Of a stretch of 64,000 bases of DNA, positions 48,011 to 58,400 are shown piece after piece. The notes beneath the pieces are model-generated. The model searched no databases. It saw only the letters and a program-made list of their open reading frames with translations, and was not told the origin of the DNA. The translations under genes and the position numbers were made by a program. The DNA is from an uncultured Clostridia bacterium (lineage in GTDB: Bacteria; Bacillota; Clostridia; UBA1381): the NCBI GenBank assembly GCA_947624485.1, contig CANQKM010000001.1, positions 124,001 through 188,000 of the forward strand, written 5' to 3'. Numbering within the stretch: the stretch's first letter is position 1; every line of letters starts with the position of its first letter.

Positions 48011-50086
48011 ATGAGTAAAGTTGATGAAATGTTCGGAAGCAAGGTGTTTAATCTGCCCACGATGAAGGAGCGTCTGCCGAAGGATATTTACAAGTCGCTT
48101 GTAAAGACGATTAACGACGGTACAAGGCTCGATATAAACGTGGCTAACGCCGTTGCGCACGCCATGAAGGAGTGGGCTATCGAAAACGGCTGCACGCACT
48201 ATACGCACTGGTTCCAGCCTATGACCGGTCTTACGGCTGAAAAGCATGACGCGTTCATTCAGCCGACCGAGGACAGAACGGTATTTATGGAGTTTTCGGG
48301 TAAAGAGCTTGTTATGGGCGAACCCGACGCTTCGTCCTTCCCCTCCGGCGGTCTTAGAGCGACGTTTGAGGCGAGAGGCTATACTGCATGGGATCCGACG
48401 TCGTTTGCGTTCATAAAAGGTCATTCGCTGTACATACCGACCTCATTCGTTTCGTACACGGGCGAGGTTCTCGATAAGAAAACGCCGCTGCTTCGTTCCG
48501 AGGCGGCTATTGACAGAGCGGCAAAGAGAGTTCTCGCGCTGTTCGGCAAGCACCCGAAGCGCGTTGTGGCTTACGTTGGCCCCGAACAGGAGTATTTCCT
48601 TGTAGACAAGAAGCTCAGAAATCAGCGTAAGGACCTTCTTCTTACGGGCAGAACTCTGTTCGGCGCAAAGCCCGCAAAAGGTCAGGAAATGGACGACCAT
48701 TATTTCGGTCAGATCAAAGAGCGCGTTGCAAACTTCATGCGCGAGGTTGACGAGGAACTGTGGAAGCTCGGCGTGCTTGCAAAGACAAAGCATAATGAGG
48801 TCGCTCCGGCGCAGCACGAGATTGCGCCCGTATTCGCAACCACAAATATTTCAAACGACCATAACCAGCTCACAATGGAAATATTAAAGACGGTCGCGGA
48901 TCATCACGGTCTGTACTGCCTGCTTCACGAAAAGCCCTATGAGGGCATCAACGGTTCGGGTAAGCACAACAACTGGTCAATCGGCACGTCCGACGGCGAG
49001 CTTTTGTTCAAGCCCGGCAAGAATCCGCAGGACAACGCGCAGTTCCTTCTGTTCCTTGCGGCTGTTATAAAGGCTGTTGACGATTACGCGGATATTTTGA
49101 GAGCTTCCGTTGCAACGGCGGGTAACGACCACAGACTCGGCGCGAACGAGGCGCCTCCGGCTATCATTTCGATTTACCTCGGCGACCAGCTTGCTGCTGT
49201 AGTTGATAAGCTCGTTAAGCATAAGGGTATTAAGTCCGACGAGGGTTCGATTATCGCAACCGGCGTTGACTCGCTCCCCGACATCGAGAGAGACACGACC
49301 GACAGAAACAGAACGTCGCCGTTCGCGTTTACGGGTAACCGTTTCGAGTTCCGCGCGCCCGGTTCAAGACAGTCGATCGCCGGTATCAATATTGTTATTA
49401 ACACCATCGTTGCGCAGACGCTTACGGAAATCGCGGACGCTCTCGAAGGCAGCAAGGATATTAAGAAGGACGCGTTCGACCTTGCCGTTAAGATTTTCTC
49501 CGACCATAACAGAATTATCTTCAACGGCAACGGCTACAGTGACGAGTGGGTTAAGGAAGCTGAAAAGCGCGGTCTTGACAACCTCAAGACAACGCCGGAC
49601 GCACTCCCCCACTTTGTATCACAGAAGTCAATCGACCTGTTTACGAAGCAGGAGGTATTCACCGAGGTTGAAGTTAAGACGCGCGGCGAGATTATGATGG
49701 AGGAGTACGACAACACGCTCCACTTCGAGATGCTCACCATGCTTGAAATGGCTAAGCAGGAGATTCTCCCCGCATGCCTGAAGTATACAAAGTTCGTAAC
49801 CGACGACCTTGCATCGAAGAAGGCGCTCGGAATAGACGCTCCCAACGAAGCGGCAAGAGCGAAGAAGCTTACCGAGCTTACAGAGGCGCTCATGGAGAAG
49901 ATCGACGCGCTTGACGCGGCGACGGCTGTTCCCGACGAGGACGCTTACGCAATCGGTATGTATTACAAGAACACCGTTATTCCCGCTATGGATGAGTTGC
50001 GTAAGGTTGCCGACGAGCTTGAAACGATCGTTTCAAAGGAATACTGGCCCTTCCCCACTTACACGGAGCTTTTGTATCACGTATAA
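48011..50086 (+). CDS. glnA: Glutamine synthetase type III
   Basis: 691 residues, far longer than GSI (about 450), with the GSIII layout: [104 protein letters not shown] and [20 protein letters not shown]. It fixes ammonium onto glutamate with ATP. AGGAGG at 47995-48000 favours the ATG at 48011 over 48002. Leader structure suggests transcription attenuation. Confidence 0.95.
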   Translation: MSKVDEMFGSKVFNLPTMKERLPKDIYKSLVKTINDGTRLDINVANAVAHAMKEWAIENGCTHYTHWFQPMTGLTAEKHDAFIQPTEDRTVFMEFSGKELVMGEPDASSFPSGGLRATFEARGYTAWDPTSFAFIKGHSLYIPTSFVSYTGEVLDKKTPLLRSEAAIDRAAKRVLALFGKHPKRVVAYVGPEQEYFLVDKKLRNQRKDLLLTGRTLFGAKPAKGQEMDDHYFGQIKERVANFMREVDEELWKLGVLAKTKHNEVAPAQHEIAPVFATTNISNDHNQLTMEILKTVADHHGLYCLLHEKPYEGINGSGKHNNWSIGTSDGELLFKPGKNPQDNAQFLLFLAAVIKAVDDYADILRASVATAGNDHRLGANEAPPAIISIYLGDQLAAVVDKLVKHKGIKSDEGSIIATGVDSLPDIERDTTDRNRTSPFAFTGNRFEFRAPGSRQSIAGINIVINTIVAQTLTEIADALEGSKDIKKDAFDLAVKIFSDHNRIIFNGNGYSDEWVKEAEKRGLDNLKTTPDALPHFVSQKSIDLFTKQEVFTEVEVKTRGEIMMEEYDNTLHFEMLTMLEMAKQEILPACLKYTKFVTDDLASKKALGIDAPNEAARAKKLTELTEALMEKIDALDAATAVPDEDAYAIGMYYKNTVIPAMDELRKVADELETIVSKEYWPFPTYTELLYHV

Positions 50087-50096
50087 TAGACAATAC

Positions 50097-50128
50097 AAAA
50101 AAAGGATTGCTTTTGCAATCCTTTTTTT
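50097..50128. terminator. Bidirectional terminator between glnA and pyrD
   Basis: AAAAAAAGGATTGC pairs with GCAATCCTTTTTTT around TTTT; A and T tracts on both sides serve the two convergent operons. Confidence 0.92.
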
Positions 50129-50133
50129 AATTC

Positions 50134-51045
50134 TTACCACATCTGTGCCGCGCCGATTATTGTATTTATATCCTCAATGCTGTGGCGTTCCATGTAGCTC
50201 TGCATATCTCTTTTTACGTCATATATAAGGTCGGGTTTCGCGAAAAGCGACGTTCCGAGCGCGACAAGCGACGCGCCCGCGAGCATAAGCTCTATTACGT
50301 CGCTGCCGGTCATAACACCGCCCATGCCGATAAGCGGCAGCTTTACGGCGTTATGCACCTCATGTATCATACGTACCGCCACCGGCTTTACCGCGGGCCC
50401 CGACAGTCCGCCGGTGTTGTTCTTCAAAATCGGTCTTTTCGTTTCAATATCAATTTTCATGCCGAGCAGCGTGTTTATGAGTGACAATCCGTCCGCGCCG
50501 CCGTCCTCGGCTGCTTTAGCAATCTCCGTAATTGACGTTACGTTCGGCGACAGCTTTACGACAAGCGGCTTGGTGCAGCGTTTTCTTACCTCTTTCGTGA
50601 GCGAATTTACCACGTTCGCATCAGTGCCGAAGGCAAGTCCGCCGTGCTTTACGTTTGGGCAGGAAATGTTAAGCTCGACTATCGCCGCGTCGGTAGCCGA
50701 AATTATTTCTGCCATTTCGCAGTATTCCTCAACGGTGTTGCCGGATATGTTGACTATGACGTTCGTGTCGTACTCCGCGAGTATCGGCATGATATGCTCC
50801 GCGAAATACTCAACGCCCGGGTTTTGAAGTCCTATGCTGTTCAAAATTCCCGACGGCGTTTCGGCTATTCTCGGAGGCGGATTGCCCGCGCGCGGCACTC
50901 TCGTAAGCCCCTTTGCGCCTATGCCGCCGTATTCCGCGAGCGGCGCGAACTCATTGTATTCCATACCGAAGCCGAATGTTCCCGAAGCTGTTACTATCGG
51001 GTTCTTAAACTCCACGCCACAGAAATTTATTTTCATATCAGTCAT
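50134..51045 (-). CDS. pyrD: Dihydroorotate dehydrogenase B, catalytic subunit
   Basis: 303 residues. FMN-binding NPIVTASGTFGFG, catalytic cysteine in ELNISCPNVKHGG, and C-terminal PLIGMGGVMTGSDVIELMLAGASLVALGTSLF. It oxidises dihydroorotate to orotate and passes electrons to PyrK and NAD. It overlaps pyrK by 8 bases and has AGGAGG 9 bases upstream. Last gene of the pyr operon. Confidence 0.96.
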   Translation of the reverse strand: MTDMKINFCGVEFKNPIVTASGTFGFGMEYNEFAPLAEYGGIGAKGLTRVPRAGNPPPRIAETPSGILNSIGLQNPGVEYFAEHIMPILAEYDTNVIVNISGNTVEEYCEMAEIISATDAAIVELNISCPNVKHGGLAFGTDANVVNSLTKEVRKRCTKPLVVKLSPNVTSITEIAKAAEDGGADGLSLINTLLGMKIDIETKRPILKNNTGGLSGPAVKPVAVRMIHEVHNAVKLPLIGMGGVMTGSDVIELMLAGASLVALGTSLFAKPDLIYDVKRDMQSYMERHSIEDINTIIGAAQMW

Positions 51046-51805
51046 TGAGCGTTACCTCCTCGCTGTAAAATACGGGGCCGTTGGCGCACACCTTTGCGTA
51101 ACGCTCCGTGCCGTCCTTCTTTGTTTCGCAGGCGCATGCGAGACACGCGCCTATACCGCAGCCCATGCGCTGTTCGAGCGAGATCTGGCACGGTATGCCG
51201 CGTTCTTCGGCTATTTTCTTGACGGCTCGCAGCATCGGCATAGGGCCGCACGAGTATATCATGTCGCAGTCGTTAAAATTGAGGTAGCCCTCCATCGCCG
51301 AAGCGATGTAACCGTTGTAGCCGTAGCTGCCGTCGTCCGTACCGACAATCGTCATTGACGATACCGCATCAAACTCGTCCTCCATAACAACGCGCGACTT
51401 ATTTCTGAATCCCAGAAATACCGCCGCGTTTGTAAGCTGTTTCGTGAGCTTGTAAAGCGGGAATATTCCGATACCGCCGCCTATTACGATCGGTTTTTTA
51501 ACGCTTTGCTTTATCTCAAAGCCGTGTCCCAGTGGTCCTACAACATCTATTTCATCATCGATTTCCTTTTTCGCGAGCAGCTTTGTTCCCTCGCCCTTTA
51601 CCTCGAATATGAAGCGGATCTCGCCGTTTGACGCGTCGCATATGCTTATCGGTCGGCGCAGAAACGTGTCTCCGCCGCACGCGATATGCAGGAACTGCCC
51701 GCACTGTGCCTCGGCGGCTATGTCCGCGCTCTCTATCGTGAAGTCAAATATGCCGTCCGCGATTTCGTTTTTCTTTATAAGCTTGCATATTTCCTGTTTT
51801 TTCAT
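51038..51805 (-). CDS. pyrK: Dihydroorotate dehydrogenase B electron-transfer subunit
   Basis: 255 residues. FAD barrel (CGQFLHIACGGDTFLRRPISI), NAD domain (VIGGGIGIFPLYKLTKQL) and the cysteine cluster RMGCGIGACLACAC...KVCANGPVF for [2Fe-2S]. It couples PyrD to NAD in the cytoplasm. The fold is related to NfnA in this window. Confidence 0.95.
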   Translation of the reverse strand: MKKQEICKLIKKNEIADGIFDFTIESADIAAEAQCGQFLHIACGGDTFLRRPISICDASNGEIRFIFEVKGEGTKLLAKKEIDDEIDVVGPLGHGFEIKQSVKKPIVIGGGIGIFPLYKLTKQLTNAAVFLGFRNKSRVVMEDEFDAVSSMTIVGTDDGSYGYNGYIASAMEGYLNFNDCDMIYSCGPMPMLRAVKKIAEERGIPCQISLEQRMGCGIGACLACACETKKDGTERYAKVCANGPVFYSEEVTLND

Positions 51806-51817
51806 AATGCTGTCTCC

Positions 51818-52735
51818 TTATTTTATCACGGACGTAAGCTCGTCTCTCATGCGTATTGCTTCCGCTCTTGCCGCTTCGGCGAACTGTTCCTCTTTCCAGC
51901 CGCCTTTTTTGTACGCGCACATGATACCGCGCGACGAGTTTACTATCGCGCCGAGACCGTCGCAGTTAAAGCACGGCACAACATCCTTCGCACCGCCGCC
52001 CTGCGCGCCGTAGCCGGGTACGAGAAAATACGACTGTTTCATTATTTTGCGAAGCGCTGCCGCCTGTTCGGGGTATGTCGCGCCGACAACCGCGCCGACC
52101 GCGCCGTAACCGCTTTCGCCTATTGTGTCCGCGTTCCACTTGTTTACGCACTCCGCGACCTTTTCATAGATATGCGCGCTGCCCGCGATTAAATCCTGAA
52201 GCTCGCCCGACGAGGGATTGGACGTTTTTACAAGCGCGAATATCGCCTTGTCGTACGTCTTGCAGTCATTTACAAACGGCATTACTCCGTCCGTTCCAAG
52301 ATACGGGTTGACCGTCACGCAGTCAACGCCGAACGCTTCCTCCTCAACGCCGTCAACGGCTGTTTTACCGAGATACGCCTTCGAGTACGCCTCGGCTGTT
52401 GAGCCTATGTCGTTGCGCTTAACGTCGAGAATGACGTACAGTCCCTTTTCCTTAGCGTATTGTATCGTTTTGTGAAGCACTGTTTCGCCGCAAAGTCCGT
52501 ACATCTCGTAAAACGCGCTCTGCGGCTTCACCGCCGGTACAATGTCGTAAAGCGCGTCAATAAGACCTTTGTTGAACTCCCATATTGCCGCGCACGCGCC
52601 CTTTAGATTCTGACCGTACTCGGCGTATGCTTTTTTTCGTATATATTCGGGTACGTAGTCGATTTTCGGATCAAGTCCCGCGACCGACGGGTTGCCCTTT
52701 TCCTTTATTTTTTTTACAAGTAAATCTACCGACAT
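51818..52735 (-). CDS. pyrF: Orotidine-5'-phosphate decarboxylase, long type
   Basis: 305 residues, the type-2 OMP decarboxylase. The active-site motif is VILDVKRNDIGSTAEAYSKAYLG, with substrate site VTVNPYLGTDG and YFLVPGYGAQGG. It forms UMP. It lies between pyrC and pyrK with short gaps. Confidence 0.95.
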   Translation of the reverse strand: MSVDLLVKKIKEKGNPSVAGLDPKIDYVPEYIRKKAYAEYGQNLKGACAAIWEFNKGLIDALYDIVPAVKPQSAFYEMYGLCGETVLHKTIQYAKEKGLYVILDVKRNDIGSTAEAYSKAYLGKTAVDGVEEEAFGVDCVTVNPYLGTDGVMPFVNDCKTYDKAIFALVKTSNPSSGELQDLIAGSAHIYEKVAECVNKWNADTIGESGYGAVGAVVGATYPEQAAALRKIMKQSYFLVPGYGAQGGGAKDVVPCFNCDGLGAIVNSSRGIMCAYKKGGWKEEQFAEAARAEAIRMRDELTSVIK

Positions 52736-52756
52736 GTTATTCCTCCTTACAGCCGT

Positions 52757-54049
52757 TTACACAAGTATGCCTCGGTTTACCTTTATTTTGCCGCCCACGA
52801 TAACGTATTCGGGCTTGCCCAAAAGCTTAAATCCGTCGTAGGGCGAGTTTTTGCTCTTTGAGTGGAGCTTCGTTATATCCACCGTCCATTCCTTATTCGG
52901 ATCAAAAACCGTAACATCGGCGGCGTTGCCGATTTTAAGATTGCCCTTGTTAAGCCCCAGAATGCGCGACGGATTGACTGCCATTTTTTCAATAAGCTCG
53001 CTTATCGTCAAAATTCCGGGTTCTACAAGATATTTAAGTCCAAGTCCGAGCGACGTTTCAAAGCCGACTATGCCGTTCAGCGCGAGCGCAAACTCGCAGT
53101 TTTTCTCGTCTATGTGGTGGGGAGCGTGATCAGTTACGATACAGTCTATCGTTCCGTCCTCAAGTCCTTCCTTTATCGCCGCGACGTCGTCGTCGGTGCG
53201 CAGCGGCGGGTTCATCTTCGCGAATGTGTTAAAGCCCTCGACCGCCTTTTCCGTAAGCGTAAAATAGTGCGGACACGTTTCACATGTGACACGCACGCCG
53301 CGCTTTTTCGCCTGACGCACAAGGTCTACCGAAAGGCGCGTGCTTACGTGCGCGATATGCACGGGCGTTCCTATCGCTTCGGCGATTATAATATCGCGCG
53401 ATACCATTACTTCTTCCGCTGCGCGCGTTATGCCGCGAAGTCCCATAGCAGTGGCGACCGCGCCCTCGTTCATGTAGCCGCCGTCGGCAAGTCCCAAATC
53501 CTCGCAGTGGGAAATTACCTTCATATCGAACATGTCGGCGTACTCCATCGCGCGGCGCATAAGTCCCGATTCGGTAACGGGACGTCCGTCGTCGGAAATC
53601 GCGACCGCACCGGCAAACTTCATCTCGCCTATCTCGGCAAGCTCCTCGCCTTTAAGCCCCTTAGATACTGCGCCTATCGGGTACACGTTTACGTGTCCGA
53701 CTTCCTTCGCCTTATTTATAATGTACGAAATAACCGTCTCATTATCAGCTACGGGCTTGGTATTAGGCATACACGCAATCGACGTTATACCCCCCATTAC
53801 GGCGCTTCTTGTGCCTGTTTCTATGTCCTCCTTGTATTCCTGCCCGGGATCGCGGAGATGACAGTGCATATCCACAAGACCGGGCGATACGATTTTGCCC
53901 GCGGCGTCGATAACCTCCATGTCGATACCCTCAAGCCCGAGGTCGTCGCCTATTTCGGAAATTACACCCTTGTCAATGAACACGTCCGTAACCTTGTCAA
54001 TGTTGTTTTCGGGATCTATCACTCTGCCGCCTTTTATAAGTATTCTCAT
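52757..54049 (-). CDS. pyrC: Dihydroorotase
   Basis: 430 residues of the type I amidohydrolase family. Metal-binding [58 protein letters not shown] and [10 protein letters not shown]. It cyclises carbamoyl-aspartate. Its start overlaps the pyrB stop by 1 base. Confidence 0.96.
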   Translation of the reverse strand: MRILIKGGRVIDPENNIDKVTDVFIDKGVISEIGDDLGLEGIDMEVIDAAGKIVSPGLVDMHCHLRDPGQEYKEDIETGTRSAVMGGITSIACMPNTKPVADNETVISYIINKAKEVGHVNVYPIGAVSKGLKGEELAEIGEMKFAGAVAISDDGRPVTESGLMRRAMEYADMFDMKVISHCEDLGLADGGYMNEGAVATAMGLRGITRAAEEVMVSRDIIIAEAIGTPVHIAHVSTRLSVDLVRQAKKRGVRVTCETCPHYFTLTEKAVEGFNTFAKMNPPLRTDDDVAAIKEGLEDGTIDCIVTDHAPHHIDEKNCEFALALNGIVGFETSLGLGLKYLVEPGILTISELIEKMAVNPSRILGLNKGNLKIGNAADVTVFDPNKEWTVDITKLHSKSKNSPYDGFKLLGKPEYVIVGGKIKVNRGILV

Positions 54050-54987
54050 TATCCGTCATCCTCCTCTGTGTCAAATCCGCCTCTGGAAAGAAGATACATT
54101 ACAGCCATTCTGACCGCGACGCCGCTCGTCACCTGCTCGTTTATAACGCTCGCCTCGCCGTCTATGACGCTTGTGGAAAATTCAACGCCGCGGTTCACGG
54201 GGCCGGGGTGCATTACAAGCGCGTCGGGTTTGGCGTATTTGAGCCGCGCGTCGTCCACACCGAAAAATCTGTAGTATTCCCGAAGGCTTGGGAACAGTCC
54301 GCTCTTTTGGCGTTCGAGCTGTATTCTCAGTCCCATTACAACGTCGGCGTCGATAATGGCTTCCTGTATGCTCTTGAACACCTTGCAGCCCATTTTCTCC
54401 ATGCCCTGCGGTATAAGCGTGGCGGGACCTCCGACGCTTACCTCCGCGCCGAGCTTTGTCAAGCCGTATATGTTGCTCCTTACAACTCTGCTGTGCTTTA
54501 TGTCGCCTATTATAGCGACCTTAAGACCGCCTATATGACCTTTCTTCTCCTTTATCGTGAGCATATCGAGAAGCGCCTGCGTCGGGTGTTCGTTCATGCC
54601 GTCGCCGGCGTTTATGACCGACGCGCTCACAAGCGGCGCTAAAAGGTGCGGCGCGCCCGACATGCTGTGGCGCATTACGAGTATATCCGTACCCATGGCG
54701 TTGATCGTGTTCGCGGTGTCAATGAGCGTTTCGCCCTTCTGCACCGACGAGCCGCTCGCTGTTATGTTCGCCGCGTTCGCGCTCATGTACTTCGCCGCAA
54801 GCTCAAACGAAAGACGCGTGCGCGTGCTGTTCTCGTAAAAGAGGTTTACTACCGTTCTGCCCTGAAGGTGCGGCGTTTTTTTACTCGGCTGCTTTATTAT
54901 AAGCTTCATCGTTTCAGCCGCGCGCAGTATGTTTTTTATCTCCTCGGCGCTCAAATCCTTAAGCCCCAAAAGGTCTTTTCTCTTCAT
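54049..54987 (-). CDS. pyrB: Aspartate carbamoyltransferase, catalytic subunit
   Basis: 312 residues. Carbamoyl-phosphate site [15 protein letters not shown], the [12 protein letters not shown] motif and [10 protein letters not shown] near the aspartate site. It makes carbamoyl-aspartate. No regulatory subunit pyrI gene is adjacent, so PyrR control is expected. Overlaps pyrR by 4 bases. Confidence 0.96.
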   Translation of the reverse strand: MKRKDLLGLKDLSAEEIKNILRAAETMKLIIKQPSKKTPHLQGRTVVNLFYENSTRTRLSFELAAKYMSANAANITASGSSVQKGETLIDTANTINAMGTDILVMRHSMSGAPHLLAPLVSASVINAGDGMNEHPTQALLDMLTIKEKKGHIGGLKVAIIGDIKHSRVVRSNIYGLTKLGAEVSVGGPATLIPQGMEKMGCKVFKSIQEAIIDADVVMGLRIQLERQKSGLFPSLREYYRFFGVDDARLKYAKPDALVMHPGPVNRGVEFSTSVIDGEASVINEQVTSGVAVRMAVMYLLSRGGFDTEEDDG

Positions 54988-55538
54988 CTTCTTCCCTCTC
55001 TTTCACACAGAGATACCTTGCTTATCTCACCGTCCGTCACCTCGACGTTTATATATTCGTCCGCGGAGGTCTGTATGCTTTTGCCGATATATCCGGCGCT
55101 TATCGGAAGCTCGCGTCTGCCTCTGTCCACAAGCACCGCAAGCTCTATCCTCTCCGGTCTGCCCATGTCGAAAAGCTCATCCATGGCGCAGCGTACCGTT
55201 CTGCCCGAGAAAAGCACGTCGTCCACAAGTATAATCTTTTTATCCTCTATCGTAAATGCAATATCGCCTCCCGCCACAACGGGGTGCCTGCCCAAACGCG
55301 TCAGGTCGTCGCGGTAAAAGGTGATGTCGAGACTGCCCAGCGGCAGACGTATATCCTCTATCTCCTTTATCCGCTCCAAAAGAAGCTTCGCGAGCGTCAC
55401 GCCCTTCGTCTGTATTCCGATAATGACAAGGTTGTCCGTGCCTCTGTTACGCTCGACTATCTCATACGCCATACGGCTTACGGCGCGCTTTACCGTCGCG
55501 GCGTCCATCAGCACCGTTTTTTCGATGTACTCTGCCAT
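54984..55538 (-). CDS. pyrR: PyrR bifunctional regulator / uracil phosphoribosyltransferase
   Basis: 184 residues. The PRPP motif is [36 protein letters not shown] is the characteristic PyrR loop. In Firmicutes it binds UMP and then the leader of pyr mRNA to promote termination. First gene of the operon with GGGGAGG 10 bases upstream. Its own promoter gives only about a 35-base leader with no visible PyrR-binding loop or attenuator. Confidence 0.95.
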   Translation of the reverse strand: MAEYIEKTVLMDAATVKRAVSRMAYEIVERNRGTDNLVIIGIQTKGVTLAKLLLERIKEIEDIRLPLGSLDITFYRDDLTRLGRHPVVAGGDIAFTIEDKKIILVDDVLFSGRTVRCAMDELFDMGRPERIELAVLVDRGRRELPISAGYIGKSIQTSADEYINVEVTDGEISKVSLCEREGRR

Positions 55539-55578
55539 ACGCTTTCCTCCCCTGTTTCAAAAGTATTTTATCCTTAAC

Positions 55579-55607
55579 ATTATACACCATTTTTACCGAA
55601 TTGTCTA
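55579..55607 (-). promoter_or_regulatory. pyr operon promoter
   Basis: Minus strand TAGACA (55607-55602), 17-base spacer, TATAAT (55584-55579). Transcription would start near 55572, leaving about 34 bases before the pyrR ATG. Confidence 0.75.
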
Positions 55608-55666
55608 TATCATAGTAAAAATATTCAAAAAAATAAAGGTAATTATGATTTTTTTGTAAAATTCTC

Positions 55667-55695
55667 TTGAAAAAATTGTCATTTAGTGATAAAAT
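55667..55695 (+). promoter_or_regulatory. Promoter of two-component system
   Basis: TTGAAA (55667-55672) and TAAAAT (55690-55695) with 17-base spacing, about 60 bases ahead of the ATG. Confidence 0.6.
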
Positions 55696-55756
55696 ATATG
55701 TAACTATTTTGAGAACATATATCTGAAAATACGGAATTTGAAAGGAATTGAGGTAA

Positions 55757-56461
55757 ATGGAACGTACGATACTTGTAATTGAGGACGAGCAGAACATCAA
55801 TGACATACTTACATTTTCGCTTGGTAAGGAAGGCTATAAGACGCTTTCCGCGCTTGACGGCGTTAAAGGTCTTGAAATGGCTCTGACGGAACATCCCGAT
55901 CTTATTTTGCTTGACGTAATGCTGCCCGGACTTGACGGCTGGGAGGTCTGCAAAAAGGTACGCGAGCAGTCGCAGGTTCCCATTATAATGCTTACGGCAA
56001 GAGAGGACGAGGTTGACAAGGTACTCGGTCTTGAGCTTGGAGCGGACGATTATATTACAAAGCCCTACTCCATGCGCGAGCTTGCCGCGAGAGTTAAGGC
56101 AAATCTCCGCAGAAGCGCGGCAGCGGCGGCGCCGGCGCAGGAATCGGATACGGATAATCAGGATACAATCGTATCGGGTGATTTAACGATTAACATAGAC
56201 CGCTACGAGGTATCGAAGAACGGCACGGTTATAGACATAACGCTCAGAGAATTTGAGCTTTTACGCTTCCTTGCGCAGCAGCCCGGAAAAATCTTTTCGA
56301 GAGAAAAGCTGCTCGAAAACGTATGGGGTTATGAGTATTACGGCGATGTGAGAACCGTCGACGTAACGGTAAGACGTCTGCGCGAAAAGATCGAGGATGA
56401 TCCGAGCATGCCGAAATATATAATCACAAAGCGCGGAGTGGGTTACTACTTCAACAAATAA
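55757..56461 (+). CDS. OmpR-family response regulator
   Basis: 234 residues. Receiver domain with acidic pocket VIEDEQNINDI, phospho-acceptor LILLDVMLPGLDGWEVC (about D53), ITKPYSMREL and a winged-helix output domain (LREFELLRFLAQQPGKIFSREKLLENVWGYEYYGDVRTVDVTVRRLREKIEDD). It resembles WalR/PhoP, but specificity cannot be read from sequence. A hairpin lies between it and the kinase. Confidence 0.93.
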   Translation: MERTILVIEDEQNINDILTFSLGKEGYKTLSALDGVKGLEMALTEHPDLILLDVMLPGLDGWEVCKKVREQSQVPIIMLTAREDEVDKVLGLELGADDYITKPYSMRELAARVKANLRRSAAAAAPAQESDTDNQDTIVSGDLTINIDRYEVSKNGTVIDITLREFELLRFLAQQPGKIFSREKLLENVWGYEYYGDVRTVDVTVRRLREKIEDDPSMPKYIITKRGVGYYFNK

Positions 56462-56479
56462 AACAAACCTAAAAATAAG

Positions 56480-56506
56480 GCACCCGAAACGATATGTTTT
56501 GGGTGC
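56480..56506 (+). other. Intercistronic hairpin
   Basis: GCACCCGAAAC pairs with GTTTTGGGTGC (one G-T pair) around GATAT. Only three T residues follow, so it is at best a weak terminator; it may tune regulator over kinase or protect the RNA 3' end. Confidence 0.5.
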
Positions 56507-56542
56507 TTTACCGTATTTTTACCGAAAGGATTATTGCATATT

Positions 56543-58360
56543 ATGTTTAAAAGCATACGATGGAAAATAACGCTGCTGTTCGTGCTGCTTGTGCTTGCAA
56601 CGGAACTTTTAATAGGCAGCTTCAATATATTCGGAGTCGCGAAGTACTACCACAGAGCTTTTTCCGACGATATAAACGAAGTGTTTGACGCGGATGTTAA
56701 AAATGATTTACTTGCCGCGGCAAACGAGCTGCCCGTCCCGTCGGACGAAGCCGACGACCGTTCGCTTACAATATCAAACAAAACCTTTAACAGCGTGAAT
56801 ATGATAAACGACGTGCTGTCGTCACATTCGGGCAGGCTCGGAATAACGTCGTCAAGGGTGTATTATATAATCGAAACCGCATCCGGCGACGTGCTTAAAG
56901 CGTCGGACGGCTCGTCGTCGGTAAACTCAACGCCCACCATAGAGCAGGCGGCTGAGGGCAGCGAGCAGAAGGAAACGAGTATAACAAAACCATATATGGA
57001 CTACGCGCTTCCGCTGATAAACGGCGACGATATGAGCTTTATAGTATATGTCCGTGACGATTGCTCAACTCAGAGAGCCGTTACGCAAAACCTTATACGC
57101 ATATTGCTGATTTCGCTGCTGTTGTCGCTTATCATCTCGGCTGTTGTCGGAATACTTATAGCGCGTTCGATCACAATTCCCATACAGCAGCTTTCGATTA
57201 AGGCGCGTAAGCTCGCGGACGGCGACATTAACGCTCTTGAACACTCCGACACCAACGACGAGCTTGGCAACCTTACAAATTCGCTCCTGTACCTCGCCCA
57301 CACAAGAAAGCAGTCGTCTGACCAGGCTATGGGTGAGAAAATCAAGGTTGAGACTATACTTCAAAACATGAACGACGGCATTCTCGCATTCGATATGAAG
57401 GGCAGACTTCTCCACTGCAATCCCGAAGCGAAAAAGCTGTTAAAACGCCGTTACCTTGACGACATAAATTTTGACAGATTTTTCAAGGAGATAAACGCCG
57501 ATATAAAGCTCGGAGACCTTTTGTATATGCAGACCGACGGCAGTGTGGAGCGTGAGATTAAGGTAGCTAACCACTATCTGCACCTCAATTTCGCGACCTT
57601 TAAGGCGGAGAATAAGGCGGGCGGTATTATAGTTGTAATACACGATATTACAAAGCAGGAAAAGCTGGAGCAGTCGCGCCGCGACTTTGTTGCGAACGTG
57701 TCGCATGAGCTTCGTACGCCGCTTACGACGATTAAATCGTATTCGGAAACGCTTGCCGACTCGCCCGATGTTGACAGAGAACTGCAGGTGCGTTTCCTTG
57801 ACGTTATAGCGTCCGAATCGGACAGAATGGCAAGAATTATAAGCGACCTTCTGACGCTCAGCGAGCTTGACGAAAACCAGACATTCTTAAAGCCGCCGGA
57901 GAAGATTGACGTTAGGAAAATGCTTGAAACCATCGTTGACAGAATGGATCTGCAGGCGAAGAAGAAGCGGCAGACGCTCACGTACACGCCGATTAACGAT
58001 GTGCCTATAATAACGGGCGACCGCGACGTTCTCGAAAGAGCGATTATAAACGTAATTTCAAACGCATTGAAGTACACGAGCGAGGGCGGCACAATCGAGG
58101 TGTATTCGAGCAAGGTTTACACCGATATAAATATTAAAGTCCAGGACAACGGTATCGGTATAGCGGAGGATAAGCTGCCGCACATATTCGACCGTTTCTA
58201 CCGCGTAGATAAGGCACGCTCGCGCGACACGGGCGGAACAGGTCTCGGTCTCGCAATTGCCAAGCAGTCGATCGAATCGAGCTTCAACGGTAAGATTAAG
58301 ATTTCAAGCGAGCTGCACAAGGGTACAGAGGTTACTATTTCCATTCCCGTAAATGAATAA
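56543..58360 (+). CDS. Membrane sensor histidine kinase, WalK/PhoR type
   Basis: 605 residues. First membrane helix ITLLFVLLVLATELLIGSF (about 8-26), an extracellular sensor of about 150 residues, second helix ILLISLLLSLIISAVVGILIA, HAMP domain (ITIPIQQLSIKARKLADGDINAL), a PAS-like domain, the H-box FVANVSHELRTPLTTIKSY and a HATPase domain (NVISNALKYTS, VQDNGIGIAEDKLPHIFDRFYRVDKARSRDTGGTGLGLAI). It signals to the upstream response regulator. The start is a choice between this ATG and a TTG at 56534 that lies nearer to AAAGGA. Confidence 0.93.
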   Translation: MFKSIRWKITLLFVLLVLATELLIGSFNIFGVAKYYHRAFSDDINEVFDADVKNDLLAAANELPVPSDEADDRSLTISNKTFNSVNMINDVLSSHSGRLGITSSRVYYIIETASGDVLKASDGSSSVNSTPTIEQAAEGSEQKETSITKPYMDYALPLINGDDMSFIVYVRDDCSTQRAVTQNLIRILLISLLLSLIISAVVGILIARSITIPIQQLSIKARKLADGDINALEHSDTNDELGNLTNSLLYLAHTRKQSSDQAMGEKIKVETILQNMNDGILAFDMKGRLLHCNPEAKKLLKRRYLDDINFDRFFKEINADIKLGDLLYMQTDGSVEREIKVANHYLHLNFATFKAENKAGGIIVVIHDITKQEKLEQSRRDFVANVSHELRTPLTTIKSYSETLADSPDVDRELQVRFLDVIASESDRMARIISDLLTLSELDENQTFLKPPEKIDVRKMLETIVDRMDLQAKKKRQTLTYTPINDVPIITGDRDVLERAIINVISNALKYTSEGGTIEVYSSKVYTDINIKVQDNGIGIAEDKLPHIFDRFYRVDKARSRDTGGTGLGLAIAKQSIESSFNGKIKISSELHKGTEVTISIPVNE

Positions 58361-58364
58361 CGTA

Positions 58365-58393
58365 AAAAAGACTTCCCGTCGGGAAGTCTTTTT
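58365..58393. terminator. Bidirectional terminator between kinase and dut
   Basis: AAAAAGACTTCCC pairs with GGGAAGTCTTTTT around GTC; it serves the kinase gene on plus and dut on minus. Confidence 0.88.
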
Positions 58394-58400
58394 GTATGGT

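Noticed and set aside
52862..54274. Plus-strand open frame of 470 codons
   Set aside because: Antisense to pyrC and pyrB; typical shadow of codon bias.
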